Of a DNA stretch of 64,000 bases, positions 43,500 to 58,000 are shown in pieces (position 1 is the stretch's first letter; each line of letters starts with the position of its first letter). Under the pieces are notes generated by a model. That model was not told the DNA's origin. It worked only from the letters and a program-made list of their open reading frames with translations, and ran no database searches. Made by a program: the position numbers and the translations under genes. The stretch is taken from assembly GCA_023548195.1 (NCBI GenBank), contig JAJHZJ010000028.1, forward strand, positions 3,607,001-3,671,000, in the 5' to 3' direction. Origin of the DNA: Bettongia penicillata ogilbyi (taxonomy: Eukaryota > Chordata > Mammalia > Diprotodontia > Potoroidae).

Positions 43500-46400
43500 A
43501 TACATACACACATATTTTTAATCAATTTTACACACACACACAAATACACAAATAAAATTTATTTCATGTAATGTTTCTTTCTCCAGTTAACTAATTCTTT
43601 TACTTATTCTTTTTCTTTCCGAATCCTTACTCCATACTGCCTTTGCGTTCTAATCACTCAGGTTTAGGACCTTGAAGTAATACTTATTGTTCCTTTCCCT
43701 CAACCTTTATTTCTATTCAGTTGCCAAATCTCGTCTGCCTCTACAGCATTTCACATCTCTTCTTTCTTCTCATGTTGCTTTTGTGAGCCTTGAGGCTCTC
43801 ATGGCCTCTCACTTGAACTAGTACAGTAACTGTGTGATCTCTCTGCCTCTAGTCTCTTACTTATCCTATCCATCCTCTACACGCCTGTCAAATTGATATT
43901 CCCAAAACACAGATTTTACCATGTCACACTCAGAAAATGTTATGTCTCCTTATTTTCTCAAGGATAAAATATAAAAGTCATAGCTTGACGTTGGCATCTA
44001 CCTACCTTTTCAATATTATTTTCTTTACTATTTTTCATTCTGTTTGTTTCATTCAAACAGGCCTACTAACTAGCTATTCTCTGTGTGCAACATTACATCT
44101 CTTGCTTGTTTGTGGGACCATAAAGCTACTGTTTGGAATGCACTCCCTCCTCATCTCCTTAGAATCTCTGACTGCCTTCCTTAGCTAAGCCTAAGTGTAC
44201 TTCATTATGCTTTTTCTGATCACACGCATCCATTAGTACTCTCATATCTTTGTAATTACTTTGTGTTTGCTTATATAAACATTGTATTTCCTTATATATA
44301 CATTGTATGTATATATGTTAATATTACATGTATTAAACTCTGGCATATACTATGTATTTACCTACTTGTATACATGTATATTCCTAGTAGAATGTAAAAG
44401 GGTAGATACTGTTTCATTTATTGTCTTTATATCCCCAGGGCTTAGCAGTATGCCTTTGCATTAGAGGGTACTTAATGAAAATTTGTTGATTGAATGGAAT
44501 CTAAAGGTTGGAGAGAGGCAGTGTTGCATACTTAGTATTTGAGCATTGAGAAGTCAAATTAATGAGCATTTGTTAAATATCTTCTATGTGTCAGGTACTG
44601 TATGAAGCCCTGAGAATACAAAGGAAGGGAAGAGGATAAGAATTTATATAATTCATACTATGTGCCAGGCACTGTGCTAAGTGCTTTACAAATGCTAACT
44701 TATTTTAATGCTAACTTATAAACTAAACCTTCTAGGATAGCATCTTTTATTTCATGTAGCTATTAAAAACCCCTTTTTATGGATTTCTTTTGATTTTGCA
44801 TCATATTTACCTCTGAATATATCCTTGTCTTCCCCTCTGTGAGTGAACCGTTCTTTGTAACAGTGATTTCTCATAAGAAAAGGTGGGGGAAGTGGCAAGG
44901 CAGCTGAATTATAGCTGTTTAACAAAAGTAATCAACACATGAACCATGTCTAACAGCAGATGCAGTATTTCATACTCGTAGTCTTCCTCTTCTATAATGA
45001 AGGACAGAAGTTCATTTTCTCAGCTTTTCTCTGAGGCCAAGCTTAATCATTATAATGATGTAGAATTTAGTTTTGTTTTATTGTCATTTATTATATTCTT
45101 AAAGAAGCATTATTGATAATGCTTCCTGAAAAATTTTGTTTAAAAGTGCCTTTTCCTTTAAGTGTTTTAGAATAGTGACATCAAACTCAAATACAAAGGG
45201 GATCACTAAACAGCAAATAAGGATTCCTGTATATTGAGTAGGAAACCATATATTAACATTATTAATATGCTATTGTATTTTTATTTATTTTGTTAAATTA
45301 TTTTTCAATTATATTTTAATCTGGTTCAGCTACTTTGGGAGTGTTATGGACCATGTGTGGCAGTGTCAAACTCCTCTGTTTCAGAAGATGTTTAGAGACT
45401 ACTAAGCTAATTTGGAGTCTTTTAAAATTCAATTGATAAGTATTTATTAAGCATTGTCACCTATTTTACTTTGATTAGGGAAGTTCTTACCTCTGAAGAC
45501 CATGTTAGGACCAAGATATGATAGTCAAGTTGCTGAAGAGAATCGGTTTCATCCCAGTATGCTCTCCAACTATCTGAAAAGCCTAAAGGTAAAAGAAAAT
45601 TTCTTATAAATACAGGTAACAGTTTGTAGCTCTTCTCTATTCTTCGCTTTAGTTTTAAGAAAGGAATGAAACTTTATTAGATAGAGTTTTTTATGTAAAC
45701 TGATTTTGAAATACTTTAATATCCGTTAGTTAGAGTAGGGGCAGAACCTAAGGTTTTATTTTTATAGGGAACTGCTTGGTGAGGAAACTCCCCTTACTAA
45801 TGTAGGTCAGGGCTTTCTCTGCAACTTAAAGTCTTTTTTTGCCTGGATGACTGAGAGACTAAGTGACTTAATCTTGGTTCACATGGCCCAGCTAGTATGT
45901 GTCAGAAGCAGGATTAGAATTCTTTTCATCTTGGTTTCAAGGCCAGCTTCCTCACCCCTATTCCACACTGTTCATCTTCTCTAAATGACTAGATTTAATT
46001 TATACTTAAGGTATTTTAAAATTGTGTGCCTCACCAGCTTGTGTGGTGGAATTGTCTACTTGGGTTGTCAGCAGCTCTTATCTAGTTACAGTTGGGTCCT
46101 TTGTGTTGCTTTTTGTGCCAATTTATGAGATAGCTATGTGGAATAGTAGGGACAGTATTAGACTTGGAATCAGGAAGACTTGAATTTGAATCCTGCCTTT
46201 GACTAGCTGTGTGACCCCAAATTAGTTACTTAACCTCTCTGGTCTCAGTTTCATTTGTAAAATGGGAATAACAATAGCATTTACCTCATTTAGTAATCTG
46301 TGTGTGTTTGTCCTTTGTTGCCGAAGAAGACCTTGCCATCAGTGAAGTAAGGAGATGATTTGCACTTGACTTTGTTTTGAGTGAGGGAGGGCAGATCACC

Positions 46401-49400
46401 AGCATCACTTCTCCCCCAGAGCCATCTGAATCCAGCGACCAGATATTCATCCGGATGACTGGAGATGACCCAGGATGAGGCATTTGGGGTTAAGTGACTT
46501 ACCCAAGGTCACACAGCTAGTGAGTGTCAAGTGCCTGAGGTGAAACTTGAACTCAGGTCCTCCTGACTCCTGCACTGGTGCTCTATCCATTGCACCACCT
46601 AACTGCCCCTAGTGATCCTTAGGTTGCTGGTTCTTTTCTGGCTCTAAGGACTATTTACCTCATAGGGTTGTGGTAAAGTAAGATCATATGCAAAACATTT
46701 TGCCATCCTTAACGGACTGTATACATTGTAGCTATTATATCACTTCTACTGTTATCGTTACTCCTTTTGATCATTGTATGAAAGAGGTAACCAGTCTTAA
46801 ATTTAACTCTACAAATATTAAATGTATTATTTATTTTTATTAAGTACATTTATTTGTTAAATGAATTTTATATGCAAAGTGATTCCAAAAAGAAGAGAGA
46901 AGTGGAATATTTTTATCCGAGTTACTTTAAATATTTTATCTTAGAGCGGTGCCTGACATTGTATGTTTGTGAGTGTATTGTGAAAAGTTATTAGAATACA
47001 TTGTGACAACAAAGTATGATAGAGAAAGAATTTTTTTTATGTTAATGTCCAGCTTTATCATATCTAGCACCATAATAGTAGTTTTTTTATTTGTTATTAG
47101 TTTTTATTAAATATTTTTATAATTGTTCCTGTTTTCTAAAAATAACTGTAGGATTGTGTAAGGGTTTATTATATTTCCAGAAAGGGCAGAGTGATAGTAA
47201 TTAGGCAACCATACTGGAGAAAGAAAATATTCATTTTTTTTCTGTTAGTGAGTGACTGAACTGCTTTTAATAGTCAGATACTGGTGGTATTATTTAACTC
47301 CTTGTTAAGTCCACCTTTATAAGGTTGTTTAAATGTCAGGATGAGTGATAAATACATAAAAAGTTGGTGATGTTATTCTTTTTCGATCCTAAATATAATC
47401 AGCTAGTTGCTTATGATACTACATTGTCTATCCATGCTTTCTGCTTCTGTCCTTGATGTTCCACTCCACTTGTGAATAATTTTTTTTTCTAATAATGCAG
47501 TAGTGTTATTACATGGTGAGCTTGGAATTTTTTTCACGAGTCAGAGGTTGAGTTTTCATTTATAGACTGTGTTGTCGTTCAGCTCTGACTCCTCGTGACC
47601 CTATGGACCATGGTATGCCAGTTGTGTCTATGAGCTGTTTGCCATTTCCTTCTCCACTGGACCAAGGCAGACAGACGTTAAATGACTTCCCTAGGGTCAT
47701 ACAGCTAGTAAGTGTCTGAGGCTGGATTTAAATTCAGGTCTTCCTGAATCTAGTCCCAGCACTCTATCCACTGAGCCACCTGGCTGCCTATTATAGGTAA
47801 GCTCCAAATCTTGGAACAGATGAAAAGCAACTGTTTAATGACTTGTTACAATATGATTTTTCCTTTTTTAGGTTAAAATGGGACTTCTGGTGGATTTGAC
47901 AAATACTACAAGATTTTATGACAGAAATGACATTGAAAAAGAAGGGATCAAGTATATAAAGCTTCAGTGCAAAGGGTAAGTTAATGTTAATGTATCCATT
48001 TTTTCCCCATATTGGAAAGGTTATAAGGAATCTTTTAATATTTTCCTTTTTTCAAACTTTTTTCTTTGGTGTTACTAGTCATGGGGAATGCCCTACAGCT
48101 GAGAACACAGATACATTCATTCGTCTATGTGAACGTTTTAATGAGAAGAATCCTCCTGAACTTATAGGTATGATTGAAAAACTTGTTTACTCTTTTCTGT
48201 TCTGTAATCTTGCACCATGTGATAATGTTTCTTTCTTCATGTGATTTTTCTGTAAGGGAGTTTGTTGGCTTGACTGTGTGATTTGGGTGGAGGGGCACCT
48301 TATACAGAGTTCTTCAGAGTAGTAGTTGTATGAGATCTGCCTTTAAAAAAGAAATCCATCTAGATCACTTTAGGAATACTTGTAAGAGCATTTATTAGCT
48401 GCTTTTAAACTTTCTTAGTGTTTTAGATTTAGTACTACTATTTTAGACCCAGCTACTTTCTGTGAAGTTTGTAACTGAGTTTACCAGTGTACCTCTTTAA
48501 CCTCCTGTCAAAAATGATTAACATTTGAAGAAAATGTAGTTTTACTTAGCTGAGAATCCCGTTCTTCATATACATGACCATTTGAGCTAGAATTTAAGTG
48601 TTTGGTGAAAATAGCAAATTAAATAACAAGTTGAATAATATTGGCATTTATAGGCTTTAGTATCATATTCAACCAACAAATGATGATGCATCCTTTACTT
48701 GAAGGTCTGGGGTGAGGTATAACCTACTGTTAGTTTTACCCTTTGGGAAAAAGCAGAATAAATCTAATCCCCTTTCTTTATGACAGCCCCTTCAGAAATT
48801 TCAGGACAGCTGTCATTTTCCCTTAAGTCTTCTTCAGAATAAATATCCCCAGTTCCTTTAAGTGATCATTATATCTCATGAAATTGAGTCTTTCAGAGCC
48901 TTTTTTTTTTTTGGAGGGGGGTAGGCAAGGTAATTAGGGTTAAGTGACTTACCCAGGGTCACATAGCTAGTAAGTGTCAGTGTCTGAGGTTGGATTTGAA
49001 CTCAGGTCCTCCTGACTCCAGGGCCAGTACTCTATTCACTGTGCCACCTAGCTGCCCCTCAAACCCTTTTCTTAAGGTCAGACTTATCAATATCCTTCCT
49101 AAAATATGCTGCTCAGAACTGAACACAATATTCCAGATGTAGACTAACCAGTGGTACTGTCACTTTCTTAGTCCTAGACAGCTGTATCATATTGACTCAT
49201 GCTGAACTTGCAAAACTACTAAAAGCTCCATCTCTGTTTTTAAGATAAGCTGTTATCTACCACACCTTTTCCATATGATCATTAGGAAGTGGATTTTTTT
49301 TTTTTTTGAACCCACATGTAAAACTTTACACTTACCTGTAATAAATTTCACCTTATTCAGTTTGGCCTAATGTGCTATCCTGACAGTACTTTTTTGAATG

Positions 49401-52400
49401 CAAAATTCTCTCAGTGTACTGGGTCAGTTATTTCTCTGTGCTTTGGGTCATCAGAAAGTTAGATAAGCAGTTCATCTCTGTGCCTGATAGGTTAAGCAAG
49501 GAACCATAAGGGGCAGACCGGAAGATGTATGCTCTAGACAAGCCACCAGCTTAACTACCACTTCCCCTCACATTTCTGATTAAGATAGTGCAGGACCTTG
49601 AATCTAAGAACCTTGGGAATAGAAGTACTTCTCAGACCATAGGTTCATTTTCTAGTGAGAGTCCTGTAGCTAAGTAATCACTGTAGAGAAAGGACTCCCC
49701 TGCTTTGTCACCCCCTCACCAATTACGACCAATAACCACAAATGGGCATGTAGGTCCAAGAGCTCTGGGAATGACAGTACCACCAGTCCTGCTTCAAATT
49801 CAGCTCCTGCAACCAGCATCCCTGAAAGAAGTCTCTGTGAAGATGTGACCTGATAAGTGCTTCTTGCGGTGCTAGAGCTTCACTTTCTCAGAAGTTAAAG
49901 TTTTTGAAAAGCAAGTTTTTATAGGCCTTCACTTTTGAATACTTTTCATTTTTTGACCTTGCTTCTCTCCACTGTAATTTTTTTTGTTTTTGTTGGACCT
50001 ATGATTTTTTTCTGTACAGGGAGCTCCTGTTGAGGAAACTTCCTCTATTCTATCACTGTCAAATAGTTCAGCATCAGAAAGAGAAGGATTTTATCATTTG
50101 CTTTGCCATTGCACCCTAAGGATTTATTATCTGACTTGATTCTGAAATCTCATATATATAAACTCTTCTGTTAGAAAGTGAACTCATTGTGGGAAGGGGC
50201 TATCTCTACTTTTCTTTTTGTACTCCTAGCACTTATTACTGTTTTGCGTATAACAGATACTTAATAAATGCTCATTCATTCATTCATCTAATCATTGATA
50301 AAAATCTTAAGTAGCATAGGGCAAACAAAAATCCCTAGAGCACTCCTCTGGATATTCCAAGTTTACATGGAACTATTATTGACTACTCTTTGGGCTTATC
50401 CACCCAGCCAGTTTCAAATCTTATTTTCTAATTTATTACTCCATTTCTCCCCCACATTAAAAGAATTGGAGACACTATCAAATGTTTTGTTAAAATCTAG
50501 GTAGCTTACTGATCTTAGAAAAACATGGATAGACTTGCAGAAAATAATGAAGACAAAATGAACAGAATCAAGAGATTGTTGCCTATAGTAATAGCAATAT
50601 TGTAAGAACAATTTTAAGCAGCTAAGTCATTTTGACTATTATAAATACCCTAATTAACTACAAAGGACAAATGAAGGAAGATGCTATTTGCATCTAGAGA
50701 AAGAAGAGATAAATATTTAGAAGTGTATATGGAATCATTTTACATACATATACATATTTGTGTTTAATGGTAGCTATCTCTAGAGCAGGGAAGAGGGTAG
50801 GGAAGAAAAAAGGGAAAAAAATTTACATGATAATTATATATTTAAAAGGTATAGCAACTCACACATAATAGATTTGTAGTGTCATGTGCACTTAATCTTT
50901 TTTTTTATTCTTTGTTATGGAAATGCTCACGTTATTCCATAAATAAAAATTTAAAAAATAGGTAAACTATATTTAGGAGGAACATGATAATATTCCTCTA
51001 ATCTACCAGTTTTATAACTATTAGAAAAGGAACTCTGGTTGATCTGAGACAACTTGTTCTTGATGAAGCCAGGCTGGCTTTTAGTGATCACCATTTCTGT
51101 ATCTAAGTGTTCACAAAGCATAATGTCCTCTAGAATTTTGTTAGAAATTGAAGTCAAGCTCGCTGAGTTACTACTACTTATAGATTCTGTTCCTTTTCCT
51201 TTATTGAAAATTGACAAAATTTGCCTGTCTTTGGTCCTTGGACATTTCTTCCATTCTTCACATCTTTCAAATATTATTGATAGTGCTTTTTATTCATATC
51301 TACTACTTCAAGAGTTCTTAATCTGGAGACTTTTTTAAAGAACATTTTGTCAACTGTATTTCAATATAATTGATTTTTTTTGTAGTCCTATCTATTTTAT
51401 GTGCCAAAGACACCTATGACACAGAAAAGGTAAAGAATCTTTGCCTGATGTCTTTGAGTAATCATCTAGGCCAGGTGGCTTGAGCTTATCCTGGATAACT
51501 AGGTGTTTTCTTACTTTCTTTACTTATCTTGGATCAAGTCCCTATATAAATCATTTTTGTTTTCCATTTTCTAGTCCACAGATCATTGTCCTAGACAGAA
51601 AAAAAAAGAAAACAATAGTTTAGCAACTTTTTTATCCTCTCCATTATCACTTGTCCTCCTATCCTTCTGAAACAGTGGTCCTATCCCTCTTATCCTTTTT
51701 TTTCTTTAGTATGGGCAAAATAAACTCTTTTTATTATCCTTAACTTTCCTTAATAGCTTCAGTTTATTCTGAGCTTGAACATTCCAAACACTATTCTAAT
51801 ATAACTGCTGTGGTTTTTGTATCCACTGTTAATTATCTGACCTTGTTTCACCTACTGTATTAAATATCTTTTAAAAATCCATTAGTTGTTAGACACCTAA
51901 TCTTTTTCTTCCTTCTTGTAGTAGATAACTACCATTTTTCCACCTCAGAGATTTCTTTTTTATGTCTCCAGAATTTCATATTTGAGGGTTTTTTACTTAT
52001 TTTGGGTTAATTTTTCTTTTGGAAATTTAGTCTTTAGAATTCTACCTAATCTTTCTCTGGATTTTGAAATCCACCTTCCCAAAATCTGTGGTATATATTA
52101 ATCTGTGCTTCGTTTTCCTCTTCTTCTGGGTCATAAATTGTAAGTAAGCTGAATCACTTGTTTAGTCAGATGACTACTGGTGAATGAAGGAAAGGTGAAA
52201 AAAAAACCACAAACCCATCCCAGTGCCAGAAAAACAATAGAAATCTGTTACAGAACACAACATATTAAAGTTTCAACCATATTTGGATTTCATGTCATTC
52301 AATTCAACAAAAAGTGGACAAGATATTGTTCCAACTGCTAAAAAGTATTACTTTGAATGAATTTAATACTTCAGTGAAGAGTGAGTGAATATGCCTGAAA

Positions 52401-54986
52401 GTACTATAATCAGTCAGTCCTACCAAAAAAAAAAGAATTATATTTGTAACTTCGATGCACTTTTTACAATATACAATTGCCAAAATGACTCTAGTTCACA
52501 GTCATTTGAGTGAACAAGTGATTCAATTCAAGATGTCAAAATCCCTGGTTTTAAGGATGTGATCTGTGTTGTTTTTCTCCTTGCCCACATAAGATCCCTT
52601 TATTTTGACATAGTGCCATACTTTACTCAAATGAGATAAAATAAATGCTTTACTCAAGTGAGATAAAATAAATGCTGAACTAAAAAATAAGTGATCCAAC
52701 AGATGGGGTAGATAGAAACCTAGAATTTTTGAAACATTAGACTACAAGCCTGAAATAAAGCATTTGTTTTGCATCCTCTTCTTAGAAGAAAAACATCTGT
52801 TTTGTTATTTATGGACTTTTTGGGGTAGGGTTTAAGAGGGAACAATACTTAGATATTTAGAAAATATTTAGAAAAATACAAAAATCTTCTAAATTCTGGT
52901 AGGGGCATAGGGAGGGAGGACAGGACAAAGGAGGGATCTTTAAAGGGGAGGGTGAGGGAATACTTAAAAAGGGGGTATAGAAAGGTGTTTAGATTTATAG
53001 GAATGGGAGGATAGGGGAGGAATCCGAGGAATAGGAGGGCAAGGTAGTGGGTAGTAGTTAAGTAGAGGAGGCAGGAGGGATTGGAAACAAGAGATACACA
53101 TAAACATAAAAACCAAGAATCAGGTGAAATAAAGATTTGGGAAAATAAATGTCTATATATTTATGTATATGTATATATATATATATATATGTATCTATAG
53201 CTACAGAGAAACATCTAAACTTCATTGAAGCATTCTGGGGGGTAGGGATAGGGGAAAAAGAACAAAGTAAAGTGCACGGCAGAGAACAAAAGAACTCATG
53301 AGAAAGCAAGGAAAATATGGGCAATTTTCAACACAAGTATTATTTATCATGCAGGCTTTCTTGAAATGAAAGTATGTTGTTACGTAATTTGAGTCCTCTC
53401 ATGTTCTACTACGCACATAACCTTTTTTTTCTTTTTGACTTAGTATTTAAGTTCCAATATTTAAGTTTATGAAATGTTTTGTTTCTTTTCTCTATTCTGT
53501 GTTTGTGTTCTGATGTTTGAGTCTAAAATAAAATAAAAAAAAAGAAAAAATCTTTTTTTAAAGAACTCTTGCTACCATATATCCACTCAGTCTCTGGTGG
53601 TTTGCATTATCAGTTGCTGTGATCCCTGTATTGTTTAAATATTATGTGTAGACTTGTTCTTTACAAATAAAGTCAATTTTGGCATAACAAATTTCTAAAA
53701 TGCGAATTTGTTCCAATGTGAGTGATATATTAGAGAATATTTAGAGCATGATTTGAATTTTGAGGTTGTTTCAGCATGATTTTTTCCATGAGAAATAGTG
53801 ATTGAACTAAAAAACTGCACCACTTCACAATTACTCATAAGCAGTAACCCTTTTCAAGTCCAGTTCCATAAACAAACTTCAAGGTTAAGTGCCATATTGT
53901 GTATCTTCTGGTGCTGTGGAAACAGGAAAATTGGCCCCCACAATCTCCCACCTCCTGCTCTAGCCTGCAGGTCCAGGCCACAGGCCCTGGAAAGCCCTAT
54001 TTATTGAAGTACTCATATTTCTATATTTCTATATACTATATTATATTACTATTTCTATATTTCTATTATATTTCTATATACGATATTATAGTACTATATT
54101 TCTTTACCATTCAACATGTATAAAATTGTGCTACCATTTTTATTATGTTCTTATCTTTTTTAAAAAATTTATTTGTTTTGTTTTCAACATTCATTTCCAC
54201 AAATTTTTGAGTTTCACATTTTCTCCCCATCTCTCCCCTCCCTTCACCCCAAAATGTCGAGCATTCTAATTACCCCTATCATCAATCTGCCCTGCCTTCT
54301 AACATCCCTCCTTTCCCTTATCCCTATCTTCTCTTTTGTCCTGTAGGGCAAGATATATTTCTATACCCCATTACCTGTATTTTTTATTTCCTAGTTGTAT
54401 GCAAGGACAGTACTCAACAGTTGTTCCTAAAACTTTGAGTTCCAACTTCTCTTTCTTCCTCGCTCCTCACCCATCCCCATTGGGAAGGCAAGTAATTCAA
54501 TATAGGTCATATCTGTGTAGTTTTGCAAATGACTTCCATAATAGTTGTGTTGTGTAAGACTAACTATATTTCCCTTCATCCTATCCTGCCCCCCCATTTC
54601 TTCTGTTCTTTCTTTTGACCTGTCCCTCCCCAAGAATGTTGACTTCTAATTGCTCCCTCCTCCCATTGCCCTTCGTTTCATCATCCTCCTCTGCTTATCC
54701 CCTTTTCCCCCACTTTCCTGTATTGTAAGATAGGTTTTCATACCAAAATGAGTGTGCATTTTATTCCTTCCTTGAGTCAGATGTGATGAGAATAAGCTTC
54801 ATGTTTTCTCTTTCACCTCCCCTCTTTATCCCCCCATTGAAAAGTTTTTTTCTTGCCTCGTCTATGAGAAATAATTTGCCCCATTCCATTTCTCCTTTTC
54901 TCCTCCCAATATATTCCTCTTTTACCCATTAATTACATTTTTTTAGATATGATTCCATCCTATTCAACTCACCCTGTGCTCTCTGT

Positions 54987-55034
<48 letters not shown>

Positions 55035-58000
55035 ATAATCCCTCCAACTACCCAAATACTGAGAAAAATTTCAAGAGTTACAAATATTGTCTTCCTCTGT
55101 AGGAATATAAACAGTTCAACTGTAGTAAGTCCCTTGTGATTTCTCTTTTCAACTCTGGTCTTTTCATCAAGAATACTTGAAAGTCCCCTATTTCATTGGA
55201 AGACCATTTTTTCCCCTGAAGTATTATACTCAGTTTTGCTGGGTAGGTCATTCTTGGTTTTAATCCTAGTTCCTTTGACTTCTGGAATATCATATTCCAA
55301 GCCCTTCTATCCCTTAATGTAGAAGCTGCAAGATATTGTGTTATCCTGATTGTATTTACACAATACTCAAGTTGTTTCTTTCTAGCTACTTGCAATATTT
55401 TCTTCTTGACCTGGTAACTCTGGAATTTGACTACAATGTTCCTAGGAGTTTCTCTTTTTGGATCTCTTTCAGGAGGTGATCAGTGGATTCTTTCAATATT
55501 TATTTTGACCCCTGGTTCTTGAATATCAGGGCAGTTTTCCTTGATAGTTTCATGAAAGATGATGTCTAGGCTCTTTTTTTGGTCATGGCTTTCAGATTGT
55601 CCCATAATTTTTAAATTGTCTCTTCTGGATCTATTTTCCAGGTCAGTTGTTTTTCCAATGAGATATTTCTTATGGTCTTCCCTTTTTTCATTCTTTTGGT
55701 TTTGTTTTGTGATTTCTTGGTTTCTCAGAAAGTCATTAGCCTCTATCTGTTACATTCAAATTTTTAAAGAACTGTTTTCTTCAGTGAGCTTTTGAACCTT
55801 CTTTTCCATTTGGCTAATTCTGCTTTTGAAAGCATTCTTCTCCTCATTGGCTTTTTGAACCTCTTTTGCCAGTTGAATTAGCCTATTTTTCAAGGTGTTA
55901 TTCAGCATTTTTTTGGGTCTTCTTTAGCAAGTTTGTTGACCTGCTTTTCATGATTTTCTTGCATCTCTCTCATTTCTCATCCCAATTTTTCCTCCGCTTC
56001 TCTTACTTGATTTTCAGAATTCTTTTTGAGCTCTTCCATGGCCTGAGACCATTGAATATTTATTTTGGATGTTTAGGATACAGAAGCCTTGACTTTTATG
56101 TCTTTCCCTGATGGTAAGCATTGTTCTTCCTCATCTGAAAGGATGGGAGAAGATATCTGTTCACCAAGTAAGTAACTTCTATAGGCTTATTTTTTTCCCC
56201 TTTTTTTGGGCATTTTCCCAACCAGTTACTTGACTTTTGGGTCCTTTGTCAAGAGTAGGATATACTCTGGGAGTATGTAAGATCTCAGTTCCTCCAAGGT
56301 GGCACAATCAAGCATTTACACTGGTCTGGGAGCAACCAGAAATTTTTGTTCCCGGAATCTGAGTAGTAGAGTTTTGTGCCCAGAATCTGAGTAGTAGAGT
56401 TTCCTCTCTATAGCCACCTGGCCTCCAGTTCCACCAAGCCAGAACTGGGGGCTGAGAATCATATAAGCTTTGGGGGCAGGGCTGCCATTCAGTGGGAGAT
56501 AAAGATCAGCTGCGTGGATCCCCCAGAAGCATTAGGTGGGGGCAGGGCCATTACATAGGGTTGAGGTAAGAATCAGCTGCTCCGGAACAATGGATGCAGG
56601 CTGCTGTGGGAGCTGCTGTGGCCCAGCCTAATGTGGCCTCTGCCACTGCCTGAGGCCAGAGCTATGGGAAGGCCCTTCTTCCTTCTTGGCCAGCTGAAAA
56701 AACTCTCTCACTGACTCTTGGCGCCTGTGTGTTGAGGGATCTGGGAACCATTGCTACTGGCCTGGGGTTTCCCTCTCCTTTCCCCACAGGCCTGCTCTTG
56801 TCCTCCTCCCAAAGCCCCAAGGCCAAGGCTGGGCTGGGATCTGCTCTTTGTCCTGCGGGACAGACGTTTCCCATCGGCCTTTCAGGTCACTCTCAGCTGG
56901 GAGTCTCCCTCCACTCTGTTGTTCCGTGGCTTTTGCTGCTCTAGAATTTGTTGAGAGTCTTTCATTACAGGTAATTTATGGGCTGTGGGGGAAGAGCTAG
57001 TGTATGTTCGTCTTTCTACTCCGCCATCTTGGCTCTGCCCCCCGCCCCCCCATGTTTTTATCTTTTTAAAAAATGTGTTACTAATGAATTTTTTTGAGTG
57101 TTGTGCCTCTTTTCCTAGTTTTACATTATATATGTTTTTTGGGGGTCCTTATATAGGATCTCAGTGGAGCTGATTATATATAGTGTACGTTGTAATATCA
57201 CATTTATTTGCAACCTGAGTAGATGTGATAATATTCAACTCCATATTTTTTCCTATGAGACTATTTCTAATAGGGGATGTAAAAGCAGATTGCATGCTGT
57301 CTTTCACAAAGATTAAGGGAGAGGTAGCAGGGCCATGGGCCTATAAGTCAATGGTGGCCACCAGTGGCCCAGATACAGTGGTAGCTGAACTGTTTGAGGG
57401 AATTGCTTGTGCAGGCTGGAATCATTGTTGTTTATTATACTTAATTTAACCCTGCCAAATGAGGACACAATTTTAATGAATTTGAACGTGTGCTCTTGAA
57501 ATATTTACACAAATATGGTGATCGTTAATTGTGATTCATGATTTATTGATCTGGAGGTGACTTTATTCTTGTAGTTAAATGGAAAATTTAGATAAAAAAC
57601 TGGATAAAGAATTATCTATACTTTTAGTGTGGAAAAGAGATGAATTTTTTTGTGTGGAAAGTGATTTGATTCCATCCTTAAAAAAAACTCTTCCTCAAGA
57701 TCTTATCCTGTATCTTTTTTCCTTCATCTTTTGTCATTTTCTTTTTTGTCATCTTTGCTAATCTGATGTCAGGTAGATTTTCAGTCTTGTTTTATGTTCC
57801 ATTTCTGTAATTATTAGTGGTTTGGAAATTTTTCCAAAAAAACTCCCTCTTGGCTCCAAATTCTTAGAATTGTTTATGCTTGTTGATTTCACTTCACCAC
57901 CCATTCACTGCTTAGTTCCTTCCAGTTTGGTTTGTTGCCCAGCCTTTTACCAAATTTGCTTTCTTCAAGGTTAGCAGTGATTTCTTAATTGCCAACTCTA

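Larger units (their letters stand above)
42132..45478 (+). other. RNGTT: RNGTT intron 1
   Basis: 3,347 bp, phase 1. The first 200 bp are still GC-rich, with G runs at 42254-42303. Contents are an antisense L1 3' end at 42840-43455, TA and CA microsatellites at 43457-43513 and 43530-43560, an L2 at 43650-44490, a MIR-type piece at 44555-44715 and an antisense L1 3' end at 44760-45110. Acceptor TTGATTAG ends at 45478. Confidence 0.9.
45589..47871 (+). other. RNGTT: RNGTT intron 2
   Basis: 2,283 bp, phase 0. It holds a MIR at 46135-46292, a full-length antisense WSINE at 46302-46610 and an antisense CORE-SINE at 47565-47788. The rest is AT-rich and unassigned. The acceptor has a T-rich tract (tttttccttttttag). 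Confidence 0.9.
48780..51560 (-). repeat. Long antisense CR1/L3-clade LINE remnant
   Basis: Ancient element read in complement. Characteristic + strand blocks are 'tgctgctcagaactgaacac', 'aatattccagatgtagacta', 'aaatttcaccttattcagtt', 'agttttataactattagaaa' and 'gaagccaggctggcttttag'. It is broken by a SINE (48898-49059), an unnamed repeat (49500-49890), an L2 end (50150-50290) and an L1 3' end (50510-50965). Confidence 0.55.
54145..57072 (-). mobile_element. Full-length HAL1-like element in RNGTT intron 4, antisense
   Basis: Fourth half-L1, about 2.9 kb with its flanking duplications. The - strand begins near 57048 with GGCAGAGCCAAGATGGCGGA, then comes a roughly 830-bp 5' UTR, ORF1 remains (start near 56213, end near 55120), a (TG)n at 54991-55032, a polypurine 3' UTR and an A-rich tail near 54170-54200. 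An imperfect direct repeat (atgttcttatctttttt at 54145 and atgtttttatcttttt at 57052) is the target-site duplication. It is older than copies A and B, as ORF1 is broken by several stops. There is no ORF2. It lacks the 7-nt deletion of A and B. Confidence 0.85.

Noticed and set aside
47984..48244. 86-codon frame spanning RNGTT exon 4
   Set aside because: It begins in intron 3 and ends in intron 4; only 48079-48167 is exon.
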